Shown here piece by piece: positions 15,275 through 22,773 of a DNA stretch of 64,000 bases. The position numbers and the translations under genes are program-made. The notes beneath the pieces are model-generated. The model saw nothing but the letters and a program-made list of their open reading frames with translations. It searched no databases and had not been told where the DNA came from. Source of the stretch: Flavipsychrobacter sp. (GTDB lineage Bacteria > Bacteroidota > Bacteroidia > Chitinophagales > Chitinophagaceae); NCBI GenBank assembly GCA_041392855.1, contig JAWKLD010000001.1:2838001-2902000 (forward strand). Direction: 5' to 3'. Position 1 is the stretch's first letter. Every line of letters starts with the position of its first letter.

Positions 15275-16672
15275 ATGGCAACGGTAACTAGAGAAAACAT
15301 TGGATTGCTACATGATAAAGTAGTGGTGAAGCTGGAGAAAGAGGACTACATGCCGTCTTTTGAAAAGTCTTTAAAGCATTATGCTAAGAGTGTAAACATG
15401 CCTGGTTTCAGAAAAGGTATGGTGCCTGCAGGTATGGTACGTAAAATGTATGGTCCTGCTTTATTTAACGAAGAGGTGATGCGTGCTGCCGGTACTGAAA
15501 TAGAAAAGTACATGCAAGAAGAGAAGTTGGCCATTTTTGCTCAACCGATGGTTATGGCTGATGCTGCACCACTTCAGTTGGATATGAACAACCCTAGCGA
15601 AACTGAGTTTTCTTTCGAAATAGGTTTGAAGCCGGAGTTTGATGTTAAAGCTGTCAACGGTAAGGAGAAGCTAACTCGTAAGAAAATTGTTGTTTCTGAT
15701 ACAATGCTTGATGATGAACTGGTACGTATCCAACGTCGTTTAGGTCAATCGGAGCCTCAAGAAAAAGTGTTTGATAAAGAAAACATCATCTACAGCAAGT
15801 TTGAGCAATGTGATGCAGAAGGTAATCTAGTAGAAGGTGTAGAAGCAATAGAAGATACTGAGCTAATGGCTAAGTTACCTGCAAAGTTGCAGGATATGAT
15901 CATGGGCAAAAAGCCTGAAGATACGTTCATCATCTCTCCAAAGGAGATATGTACTGAAGAGGAGTTGCCAATATTCTTGAAAGACTCGATGAAGTTGGAC
16001 GAAGCTGCTGCAGATAATCATTACAAGATGACACTTACTAAAGTGGCACAGTTGATACCAATGGAGATGGGTGAAGAGTTGTACAAAAAAGTATTCCCAA
16101 GTTCTGAAATAGCTGATGAAACTGCTTTCCGCAACACACTTCGTGCTGAATTAAGCAAGGAGTTTGATCGTATGAGCAATGAGCAGTTACAAAACGATAT
16201 CTACGAATTACTAGTTCATAAAACAGAAATGGACTTGCCTGTTGACTTCTTGAAACGTTGGATGAGAGAAGGTGGTGAAAAACCAAAAACAGCACAAGAA
16301 GTAGAATTGGAATTCCCTAAGTTCGATCATCAACTACGTTGGACCCTTATTTCAGATAAGCTGTTACAAGATCTAGAGATAAACGTGACTGAAGACGAAG
16401 TGAAAGATGATATCAGAACAAGAGTACTAGGTTACTTCGGAATGCAAGCTGCAGAAGAAGATACTCCATGGTTGGACGATTATATGGCTAAGGCTACTAA
16501 GGATGAAAAGACGATGGACGAAACTTACCGCCGTTTGCTTTATGATAAACTTTTCAACGAATTGATCACTAAGTTCAAAGTAAATGATGAAGAACTTACT
16601 GAAGAAGAGTTTATGAAGCAACAACAGCAGCACGTACATGATCACGACCATGAGCATGCACACGCACATTAA
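15275..16672 (+). CDS. tig: Trigger factor-like ribosome-associated chaperone with His-rich tail
   Basis: Trigger factor docks at the ribosome exit tunnel and shields nascent chains. The N-terminal ribosome-binding domain is clear, with the signature MPGFRKGMVPAGMVRKMYG (the FRKG loop that contacts the ribosome). The middle third is poorly conserved and I do not see a convincing FKBP-type PPIase signature, as is common in Bacteroidota. The C-terminal helical chaperone arms are present (DLPVDFLKRWM, EINVTEDEVKDDI). The last 13 residues are almost all His, Asp and Glu (HVHDHDHEHAHAH), a probable metal-binding tail. A terminator follows. In many Bacteroidota clpP and clpX follow tig; here they do not. 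Confidence 0.92.
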   Translation: MATVTRENIGLLHDKVVVKLEKEDYMPSFEKSLKHYAKSVNMPGFRKGMVPAGMVRKMYGPALFNEEVMRAAGTEIEKYMQEEKLAIFAQPMVMADAAPLQLDMNNPSETEFSFEIGLKPEFDVKAVNGKEKLTRKKIVVSDTMLDDELVRIQRRLGQSEPQEKVFDKENIIYSKFEQCDAEGNLVEGVEAIEDTELMAKLPAKLQDMIMGKKPEDTFIISPKEICTEEELPIFLKDSMKLDEAAADNHYKMTLTKVAQLIPMEMGEELYKKVFPSSEIADETAFRNTLRAELSKEFDRMSNEQLQNDIYELLVHKTEMDLPVDFLKRWMREGGEKPKTAQEVELEFPKFDHQLRWTLISDKLLQDLEINVTEDEVKDDIRTRVLGYFGMQAAEEDTPWLDDYMAKATKDEKTMDETYRRLLYDKLFNELITKFKVNDEELTEEEFMKQQQQHVHDHDHEHAHAH

Positions 16673-16693
16673 TACAATTATATTTTATAATAG

Positions 16694-16724
16694 GAGCCTG
16701 TACTAACTTAGTACAGGCTTTTTT
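16694..16724 (+). terminator. Terminator after tig
   Basis: AGCCTGTAC and GTACAGGCT pair around CTAACTTA-like loop bases, followed by a T run. Confidence 0.82.
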
Positions 16725-16766
16725 ATTGATAAATACTTATATTTATATTAATCAATAATTTAATTT

Positions 16767-17018
16767 ATGGGGTTTATAGCATGGATAATATTTGGTTTGA
16801 TAGCTGGTATAATAGCTAGAGCAATAAGCCCAGGTAAAGATCCTGGAGGTTGGGTGATAACCATTGTAATAGGTATAGTAGGGGCAATGATAGGTGGATG
16901 GATTGGTAATACCTTAGGTTTTGGGGGTGTTGACGGATTTAATATTAAGAGTATGGCTATTGCTATACTAGGATCAGTTGTGCTACTCTTTATAATTGGT
17001 AAGCTTAGGAAAAAGTAA
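16767..17018 (+). CDS. GlsB/YeaQ/YmgE-family small membrane protein
   Basis: At 83 aa with three hydrophobic helices, this matches the transglycosylase-associated (YeaQ/YmgE) family: an N-terminal GFIAWIIFGLIAGIIARAIS, the conserved PGKDPGG loop, a second helix VIGIVGAMIGGWIGNTLG, and a final helix ending in basic residues. The family is widespread and often stress-induced; the biochemical role is not established. It is preceded by the tig terminator and followed by its own. Confidence 0.93.
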   Translation: MGFIAWIIFGLIAGIIARAISPGKDPGGWVITIVIGIVGAMIGGWIGNTLGFGGVDGFNIKSMAIAILGSVVLLFIIGKLRKK

Positions 17019-17043
17019 GTATCACTTTACTACAGAATAAAAG

Positions 17044-17069
17044 AAGACCTGCAATATTGCAGGTCTTTT
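17044..17069. terminator. Palindromic terminator after the YeaQ-family gene
   Basis: AAGACCTGCAAT is followed directly by its reverse complement, making a perfect 24-base palindrome with a T tract. It can fold on either strand. Confidence 0.8.
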
Positions 17070-17077
17070 GCATGATG

Positions 17078-17138
17078 TGGAAGCTTATCCCTATATGCGT
17101 TTCCGCTTCCATGATGAAAGGTGCGGGTTCGAGCCCGC
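17078..17138 (+). other. tRNA 3'-half-like remnant in a gene-free interval
   Basis: The interval 17019-17320 has no gene. It contains GCGGGTTCGAGCCCGC (17123-17138), which looks like a tRNA T arm but with a 6-base loop, one short of normal. Upstream a 7-bp inverted repeat TGGAAGC/GCTTCCA (17078-17084 and 17105-17111) encloses 20 bases. There is no D arm, no matching acceptor stem and no consensus promoter, so this is at most a decayed tRNA. The rest of the interval is AT-rich and shows nothing else. Confidence 0.35.
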
Positions 17139-17320
17139 CTATCTATTGAAGATAAATATGTTGTCCGTATAATATATAATAGCTAAGGTGTTAGCTCTTT
17201 AGTTTCAAAAGGGGATTGTAAACATAGAAATTTATATTGTAATGACTAATAGTGTTTTAACGGTTTTTTTGTTATTGATTCGTTAATAAGCAAATTGTCT
17301 ATTTGTCCTAACTTTAGCAA

Positions 17321-18109
17321 ATGTGGGGGTTATTGGTGTTAGCAGGTATTATTTCTATTATTCTAATAGCAATATACCTTAGCAACAGAAAGCAAAAGAA
17401 AAGAATAGAGGCCTATAAATTGCCTAGCAATGCGCACGAGCTACTTGTGAATATGGTGTCTTTTTACAGATTACTAGATAAGAAGCACCAAGTAGTATTT
17501 AGAAATAGAGTTAAAGACTTTTTGGCAAGAACAGTAATTACCGGTGTAGGTAACACAAGAGTTACCGATTTGGATAGATTATTGGTTGGTGCTAGTGCTA
17601 TAATTCCTATTTTCTCATTCCCTGATTGGCGGTACAATAATATTACAGAAGTGCTCCTCTTCGAAAATACATTTACCAAAGGAGACTTTAATATTGATGG
17701 GTCTTATAGAGACTTGCTGGGTATGGTAGGCAGTGGCTCTTTACAGCGACAAATGCTGCTGTCTCAAAAAGCATTAAGAGCAGGTTTTGCAGAGCCTCGT
17801 GATGCCAATAATACGGCTATACACGAGTTTGTACACTTAATTGATAAAGCTGATGGAGCAACAGATGGCGTACCTCAATATTTACTAGAGAAGCCATATG
17901 TCATTCCTTGGATGCAGTATATGCAAGCTGAAATAAACAATATAAAGATGGGTAGGTCTGATATTAATCCTTATGCAGCTACGAATAATGCAGAGTTTTT
18001 CGCAGTAGTATCCGAGTATTTTTTTGAACGTCCTTTTCAATTAAAAGCACACCATCCAGAGCTATACAAAATGCTGGAAATGATGTTTATGCCTGCAAAA
18101 AAGAATTAA
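17321..18109 (+). CDS. MtfA-type zinc metallopeptidase (M90), membrane-anchored
   Basis: MtfA-family peptidases carry an HEFxH zinc site; in E. coli MtfA acts with the Mlc regulator of glucose uptake. The zinc motif AIHEFVHLID is at residues 167-175 (His168, Glu169, His172), followed by NPYAATNNAEFFAVVSEYFFE, which supplies the third zinc ligand (Glu) in the family. Unlike E. coli MtfA, the first 20 residues form a membrane helix (LLVLAGIISIILIAIYL), so this one is anchored. The remaining family segments (FSFPDWRYNN, VLLFENTF) are present. The gene starts 183 bases after the tRNA-like remnant and converges with the lipoprotein at 18113. Confidence 0.88.
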   Translation: MWGLLVLAGIISIILIAIYLSNRKQKKRIEAYKLPSNAHELLVNMVSFYRLLDKKHQVVFRNRVKDFLARTVITGVGNTRVTDLDRLLVGASAIIPIFSFPDWRYNNITEVLLFENTFTKGDFNIDGSYRDLLGMVGSGSLQRQMLLSQKALRAGFAEPRDANNTAIHEFVHLIDKADGATDGVPQYLLEKPYVIPWMQYMQAEINNIKMGRSDINPYAATNNAEFFAVVSEYFFERPFQLKAHHPELYKMLEMMFMPAKKN

Positions 18110-18112
18110 AAC

Positions 18113-18589
18113 TTATTTTATTTGCTCAAAGTAGAAGTCACTTCTGTGCTCTTTCCCTTCTTGCTTGCCTGATACAAAGGCATGTATTTGACGATCTTTG
18201 GTAAGGCTGTAAGTAATAACTTGTGGGAAATCATGTTGCGGATTCTCAAAACGAATTAAAGTATCCTGAATTAAGGTTTCCTTGAAGCTTATTTGTTCTC
18301 CATTGTTTTGATTGCTTACAATGGGTTCGTAATAGAGTATATCGTCTCTAAGGACAATGGCTAACTGTTCGTTAAATAGTGTATCTCCATTAATATTAAC
18401 CAATAGCCCTTTCCCTTCCAGTCTATTGTCGGCCGCTATTTGCCAAGATTCGTAAAAGGTGGCTTCTTCCATCTTCATTTGCCAATCTCCTACCAGCCAT
18501 TTTACTTTGCTTAGCTTTTTGGTATTGCTGCTTTCTTGGCAGGATGCCATTAAAACAACAGCAAATAATAAGTACCAATATTTATTCAT
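18113..18589 (-). CDS. DUF6265-like lipoprotein (158 aa)
   Basis: Lipoprotein signal ending VVLMASC (Cys17). The mature protein has the family pattern KVKWLVGDWQMKMEEATFYE near its N-terminus and FENPQHDFPQVITYSL near the C-terminus, forming a lipocalin-like beta-barrel in related proteins. Function unknown. It starts 3 bases after the adenosyltransferase stop codon, so it is probably the third gene of the ABC-ATPase / adenosyltransferase transcript. Confidence 0.82.
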   Translation of the reverse strand: MNKYWYLLFAVVLMASCQESSNTKKLSKVKWLVGDWQMKMEEATFYESWQIAADNRLEGKGLLVNINGDTLFNEQLAIVLRDDILYYEPIVSNQNNGEQISFKETLIQDTLIRFENPQHDFPQVITYSLTKDRQIHAFVSGKQEGKEHRSDFYFEQIK

Positions 18590-18592
18590 AAA

Positions 18593-19153
18593 CTATACTC
18601 TTGCTCTCCAAGGTACATCTGCTACTCCGTTGTTGTGAGCAATATATCTTGCTAATACAAATAAGAAATCAGATAAACGGTTGAGATATTGAATAATAAG
18701 TTCCGGTATAAATTCTCCTACTTCTTGCATGCCTACACATATACGCTCAGCTCTACGACATACGCACCTAGCTACATGACAGGTAGATGAGGCAATATGC
18801 CCGCCAGGTAAGATGAAGGAACGCATTTCTGGTAGCTCTTCATTCATTTTGTCAATAAGCCCTTCTAGCCAAGTTACGTCTTCAGTATGTACGTCAGGTA
18901 GTTTCATTTTTACCTCCTTGTCGGGGTTGGTTGCCAATACAGAGCCTACAGTAAAGAGGCGGTCTTGTATTTCTCGCAGCCATTCATTAATAGTTGCATC
19001 TTTAGCTGCGTCACTTACCATCCCTACGTAAGAGTTTAGCTCGTCTACAGTACCGTAGGCTTCAATTCTAATGTGGTTTTTAGGCACGCGCACGCCTCCT
19101 ATAAGGCTGGTGCTACCTTTGTCTCCTGTTTTGGTATATATCTTAAATGCCAT
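18593..19153 (-). CDS. Cob(I)alamin adenosyltransferase, PduO type
   Basis: The enzyme transfers adenosyl from ATP to the cobalt of cob(I)alamin, making the coenzyme for adenosylcobalamin-dependent mutases. PduO-type hallmarks are all visible: YTKTGDKGSTSLIGG (ATP-binding N-terminus), RIEAYGTVDELNSYVG, SFILPGGHIASSTCHVARCVCRRAER and the C-terminal LSDFLFVLARY. Length 186 aa is typical. It lies between the ABC ATPase (5-base gap) and the DUF6265 lipoprotein (3-base gap). No cobalamin biosynthesis or riboswitch is visible, so a salvage role is likely. Confidence 0.95.
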   Translation of the reverse strand: MAFKIYTKTGDKGSTSLIGGVRVPKNHIRIEAYGTVDELNSYVGMVSDAAKDATINEWLREIQDRLFTVGSVLATNPDKEVKMKLPDVHTEDVTWLEGLIDKMNEELPEMRSFILPGGHIASSTCHVARCVCRRAERICVGMQEVGEFIPELIIQYLNRLSDFLFVLARYIAHNNGVADVPWRARV

Positions 19154-19158
19154 TGTTA

Positions 19159-19860
19159 TTAGTTGCTTATTGTATGTACCACTTGTTCATCTTTCTCTAC
19201 GATGCCATCCTTTATACGTATGATACGTTTGGTATGTGCAGCAATGTCTTCTTCGTGTGTTACAAGCATTACAGTATTGCCTTGCTCGTGTATGGTTTTA
19301 AATAACTCCATGATCTCACCAGAGGTTATAGAGTCCAGATTTCCTGTAGGCTCATCTGCTAGTATTATAGAAGGGTTGTTGATCAGCGCTCTGGCTATGG
19401 CTACACGTTGGCTCTGCCCACCTGATAGTTCATTGGGCTTATGTCCTGCACGGTCAGCTAGCCCTACTTTTTCCAGCATCGCTTTAGCTCTTTCCTCTCG
19501 TTCCTGCTTGCCTACTCTTGCATATATTAGTGGAAGTGCCACGTTTTCCCATGCGGTTAGTCTTGGTAATAAGTTGAATTGTTGAAAGACAAAGCCTATC
19601 TCTACATTTCGTACATCAGCTAGTTGGTCGTCAGTCATTCTACTTACATCATTATCATTCAGTATGTATTGCCCGCCCGTAGCTGTGTCTAAGCAACCTA
19701 AAATATTCATTAGTGTAGACTTGCCAGAACCCGACGGCCCCATAAGTGCTACATATTCGTTTTCTTTTATACTCAGGTTGATACCTTTAAGTACAGGTAG
19801 TTCTTGTCTACCCAGATAGTAACTTTTACGAATATCCTTAAGGCTGATTATTTCTTTCAT
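19159..19860 (-). CDS. ABC transporter ATP-binding protein (LolD/MacB type)
   Basis: A complete ABC ATPase: Walker A GPSGSGKST, Q-loop FVFQQFNLLPRLTAWENV, signature LSGGQSQRVAIARAL, Walker B IILADEPTGNLDS and H-loop VMLVTHEED. Sequence type matches the MacB/LolD/FtsE-like family, which powers permeases that move substrates such as lipoproteins or antibiotics across the envelope without a periplasmic binding protein. No permease gene is adjacent, so its partner is encoded elsewhere. It heads a three-gene minus-strand run. Its start is divergent from ispE, 66 bases apart, with a TATTTTTG box at 19877-19884 on the minus strand. Confidence 0.93.
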   Translation of the reverse strand: MKEIISLKDIRKSYYLGRQELPVLKGINLSIKENEYVALMGPSGSGKSTLMNILGCLDTATGGQYILNDNDVSRMTDDQLADVRNVEIGFVFQQFNLLPRLTAWENVALPLIYARVGKQEREERAKAMLEKVGLADRAGHKPNELSGGQSQRVAIARALINNPSIILADEPTGNLDSITSGEIMELFKTIHEQGNTVMLVTHEEDIAAHTKRIIRIKDGIVEKDEQVVHTISN

Positions 19861-19926
19861 AATACTAATGAGGTCTCAAAAATAGGGATTATTTTACGCT
19901 TCCGTTTTGCTCATTTATATTGCACT

Positions 19927-20748
19927 ATGCTTTGCTTTCCAAATTGTAAGATTAATATAGGTTTATACATCACTAATAGGAGAAATGATGGTTATCATGA
20001 CTTGGAAACTGTTTTTTATCCCATCAAAAGTTATCATGATGCTTTAGAGGTAGTCAATAGTGATTACGATACCCAACTTCATGTTACCGGTATTGATATT
20101 GTAGGAGAGCAGGAAGATAATCTAGTATGGAAGGCTTATCAGCTCCTTCAGGAGCGTTTCCCTGTTAAGGTGAGGGGTTTGGATATCTACCTCAGAAAAG
20201 CCCTACCTATGGGCGCTGGACTGGGTGGAGGCTCGGCTGATGGCGCATTTGCCTTAAAGTTGCTTAACGACTTTTGTAAATTAGGTTTAAGTGATGACCT
20301 GCTGGCAGAGTTTGCCTTACAGTTAGGAAGCGATTGTCCCTTTTTTATATACAATACACCACAGTATGCAAAAGGAAGAGGAGAGCTTTTAGAACCAATG
20401 CCATTGCTAGACCTGTCGGGCTACAGTATCCAACTTATATGCCCTGAAGTACATATTGCAACAGGACAGGCGTTTAGTCTGATAACCCCAAGAGCCGCTT
20501 TATATGATTTAAGAACATTGGCTTACCTGCCTATGGCTAAATGGAAGGATCATATCCAAAACGATTTTGAAGATGCCATATTTTCACAACACCCTGAACT
20601 GGCGACGATAAAGCGAAAACTGTATGAACAGGGGGCAATTTATGCTTCTATGAGTGGTAGTGGAAGCACTATCTATGGTATTTTTGAGAAAGGGAAAAAG
20701 GCTACAATAGAGAGTGCACTTAGTTTTAAGGAGCATTATACCAATTAG
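19927..20748 (+). CDS. ispE: 4-diphosphocytidyl-2-C-methyl-D-erythritol kinase
   Basis: IspE phosphorylates CDP-methylerythritol, the fourth step of the MEP isoprenoid pathway. The GHMP-kinase signatures are present: NCKINIGLYITNRRNDGYHDLETVF at the start, the ATP-binding PMGAGLGGGSADGAFAL (94-110), and YASMSGSGSTIYGIFE near the C-terminus. I place the start at the ATG at 19927 because homologues begin a few residues before KIN; an open frame runs further upstream but overlaps the divergent ABC gene. The stop codon overlaps the stop of the convergent YiiX gene. dxs, in the same pathway, lies 5 kb downstream. Confidence 0.95.
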   Translation: MLCFPNCKINIGLYITNRRNDGYHDLETVFYPIKSYHDALEVVNSDYDTQLHVTGIDIVGEQEDNLVWKAYQLLQERFPVKVRGLDIYLRKALPMGAGLGGGSADGAFALKLLNDFCKLGLSDDLLAEFALQLGSDCPFFIYNTPQYAKGRGELLEPMPLLDLSGYSIQLICPEVHIATGQAFSLITPRAALYDLRTLAYLPMAKWKDHIQNDFEDAIFSQHPELATIKRKLYEQGAIYASMSGSGSTIYGIFEKGKKATIESALSFKEHYTN

Positions 20749-21383
20749 TGCAGGTAAATGATCTCTAACTTATTGCTTCTTGAAATAGCTCCGGGATTAA
20801 TACCCATTTCTCCCTCTGGTATCGTTGTGTTTAACGGCTCATAATACTCCATCCATTCATTCATAATACTGTCCGTATTAGGGGCTTTAAAGGTCATAAC
20901 ATTGAGCGGGAAGAAGGGTTCGTTATCATTAGCTGCTTTGAAACATTCATAAACTAACTCTGAGCAATAGTATTTATCATCGTTTAGCTGAAAGACACGG
21001 TCGTAGTCTTTGCCAAGATAGGTGAATGCTAGTTGGGCACTTTTTGTGGCAATGGTTTGGTCTTTCGGTCTACCGATAACTACTTTAGGCTTACCTGCAC
21101 TGTCTACATATCGTTGCAAAAAGCTATCTATAGGTACGGCCTGTACAGCTCCGTATGCTTCTATTACTTGTAGCTGTCCCTCTTTTTCTACTACAATACC
21201 ACAATGAGAAAAATCCCAACCATTTACTCCTTCCGTTACGGCTTCTATAGCATTGCAGGGTCCGCCACAGTCCAAGTCTTGGAAAAGTATATCTCCTTCC
21301 TGAAACTTTGGAGCATTTTTTACAGTAGTTGAGCAACTGTAGAGCAAAAAGCTGAGTATGAAAAAGGGTGCTAAAAACTTCAT
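20745..21383 (-). CDS. YiiX-like papain-fold (NlpC/P60 permuted) lipoprotein
   Basis: Start at ATG 21383, which gives the lipoprotein signal MKFLAPFFILSFLLYSC (Cys17); longer frames overlap the rplT terminator. The domain has the permuted papain arrangement: EGDILFQDLDCGG, then DFSHCGIVVEKEGQLQVIEA with the catalytic His, and YYCSELVYECFKAA with the catalytic Cys. Related YiiX/YebB proteins act as hydrolases or acyltransferases on lipids or peptides in the envelope. Its stop codon overlaps that of ispE by one codon (convergent). Confidence 0.88.
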   Translation of the reverse strand: MKFLAPFFILSFLLYSCSTTVKNAPKFQEGDILFQDLDCGGPCNAIEAVTEGVNGWDFSHCGIVVEKEGQLQVIEAYGAVQAVPIDSFLQRYVDSAGKPKVVIGRPKDQTIATKSAQLAFTYLGKDYDRVFQLNDDKYYCSELVYECFKAANDNEPFFPLNVMTFKAPNTDSIMNEWMEYYEPLNTTIPEGEMGINPGAISRSNKLEIIYLH

Positions 21384-21407
21384 TGAGCAGGTTTTATGCA
21401 AAATACA

Positions 21408-21438
21408 AATAGCCACTGTTGTGTAAACAGCGGCTATT
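21408..21438 (-). terminator. Terminator after rplT
   Basis: On the minus strand AATAGCCGCTGTT pairs with AACAGTGGCTATT over a 5-base loop, followed by TTGTATTTT. It lies 23 bases after the rplT stop codon. Confidence 0.75.
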
Positions 21439-21460
21439 GAATATGTTTTGTGCTTCGTAA

Positions 21461-21805
21461 TTACTTTACTTCTGCAACTAGTTGCTTAAAGCTAGCAGGC
21501 TCGTTCATAGCAAGATCAGCAAGTACCTTACGGTTAAGCTCGATACCTTTAGCGCCTAGCTTACCCATGAATTGTGAGTAGCTCATGCCCTCTTCACGAA
21601 CTGCAGCATTAATACGTGCGATCCATAGAGCACGGTAGTCACGCTTCTTCAGTTTACGACCGATATACTTATACGTAAGACCCTTCTCTACGATGTTCTT
21701 AGCTACTGTATATACGTTTTTACGCTTGCCATAGTAACCTTTGGCTTGCTTTAGTATCTTTTTTCTTCTTGCGTGCGATGCAACGGCATTTACCGAACGT
21801 GGCAT
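21461..21805 (-). CDS. rplT: 50S ribosomal protein L20
   Basis: Binds 23S rRNA early in 50S assembly. The typical N-terminus (MPRSVNAVASHARRKKILKQ) and the family sequence AKGYYGKRKNVYTVAK and RDYRALWIARINAAVREEGM are clear. Length 114 aa is standard. It follows rpmI by 34 bases. Confidence 0.98.
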   Translation of the reverse strand: MPRSVNAVASHARRKKILKQAKGYYGKRKNVYTVAKNIVEKGLTYKYIGRKLKKRDYRALWIARINAAVREEGMSYSQFMGKLGAKGIELNRKVLADLAMNEPASFKQLVAEVK

Positions 21806-21839
21806 ATCTTAAGTATTTCTTGTAATTAAATTATAATAA

Positions 21840-22037
21840 TTAGCGTAGGCACAACATACGTTTCACCAAGTTCTCACTTGTTGAGTTGATAGTAGTTGAA
21901 CCACGTAAGTGACGCTTACGTTTTTTACTCTTTTTAGTTAACAGGTGGCTCTTGTTTGCCTTGAACCTGCGTATCTTACCTGTACCAGTAACTTTAAAAG
22001 TTTTCTTAGCACGTGAATTAGTCTTTACCTTCGGCAT
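21840..22037 (-). CDS. rpmI: 50S ribosomal protein L35
   Basis: Short, strongly basic protein with the L35 pattern MPKVKTNSRAKKTFKVTGTG, then KANKSHLLTKKSKKRKRHLR and the C-terminal VKRMLCLR. It is the first gene of the rpmI-rplT pair; the infC gene that normally precedes it is absent here, and a consensus promoter lies directly upstream. Confidence 0.98.
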   Translation of the reverse strand: MPKVKTNSRAKKTFKVTGTGKIRRFKANKSHLLTKKSKKRKRHLRGSTTINSTSENLVKRMLCLR

Positions 22038-22056
22038 GGTCTCAAATTTGGGATGG

Positions 22057-22086
22057 CAAAGGTAACACTTTAATACACTTTCACAA
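22057..22086 (-). promoter_or_regulatory. Promoter of rpmI-rplT (TTG-N19-TACCTTTG)
   Basis: On the minus strand TTG (22086-22084) and TACCTTTG (22064-22057) are exactly 19 bases apart, matching the Bacteroidota consensus. The -7 box ends 19 bases before the rpmI ATG. Confidence 0.88.
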
Positions 22087-22236
22087 AATAATTCACATTA
22101 TTATTTATCACGGCTTGTCAGAACTGGTGTACATATCAGATATATAACATAAATGCTATTTTTCAGTAATGTGTAATATAATGCTACACTATAAAATAAT
22201 CACTATTTTTACCGAGTAAGAAACTTACTACTAATC

Positions 22237-22755
22237 ATGCCACTACTTCGTTTTAGAGTTCACTGGGAAGACGATGACCAAATATATAGAGACATTGAGA
22301 TGAAAACGGGTCAGTCGTTTTTAGAATTTCATAAGATAATCACTGTTGCTTTCGAGTTTGATAGTAAGTTTCCCGCTACTTTTTATGAGAGTAATGAGAA
22401 ATGGGATAGAGGCTTGGCCTTTGATTCAGAAGTGTTGGTAAATAAAAAGGGTGCAGAAGCGCTGTCTATGATGCGTACACCGGTATCTGCTATTGTTTCC
22501 AAGCCGGATCATAAGTTTATTTACGAATACCGCGCTAAAAAAACCTGGACCTTCCAGATAGTATTGATAGGTATCAAGGACGAGATCAATCCTAATGCAA
22601 CATACCCTAATGTCTTCAGAAAAGAGGGTATTGCCCCTGCTCAATATGGTATCAAGGGTATGAAGAATGATAAAATAACTGAGATAGAGGATAAATACGA
22701 TCTTGATGAAACCCAACTTTCAGAAGGGTTTAGTAGTGAAGGTGGTGACGAATAG
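22237..22755 (+). CDS. pRiA4b ORF-3-like domain protein (172 aa)
   Basis: The sequence LRFRVHWEDDDQIYRDIEMKT and QSFLEFHKIITVAFEFDSKFPATFY, plus KFIYEYRAKKTWTFQIVLIG, fits the plasmid pRiA4b ORF-3-like family, a compact alpha/beta fold found both on mobile elements and as a conserved chromosomal protein in Bacteroidota. The C-terminus is acidic (YDLDETQLSEGFSSEGGDE). No mobile element is visible around it, and the context (rpmI upstream, miaA 18 bases downstream) suggests a stable housekeeping location. Function unknown. Confidence 0.82.
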   Translation: MPLLRFRVHWEDDDQIYRDIEMKTGQSFLEFHKIITVAFEFDSKFPATFYESNEKWDRGLAFDSEVLVNKKGAEALSMMRTPVSAIVSKPDHKFIYEYRAKKTWTFQIVLIGIKDEINPNATYPNVFRKEGIAPAQYGIKGMKNDKITEIEDKYDLDETQLSEGFSSEGGDE

Positions 22756-22773
22756 TCTTAATCTACTCCTGTT

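Noticed and set aside
18593..19153. Cobalamin riboswitch linked to the adenosyltransferase gene
   Set aside because: The gene is internal to an operon and only 5 bases follow the upstream gene, so there is no leader that could hold a riboswitch.
22237..22755. Mobile element inferred from the pRiA4b ORF-3-like domain
   Set aside because: No transposase, inverted repeats or target duplications are visible, and the domain is common on Bacteroidota chromosomes.
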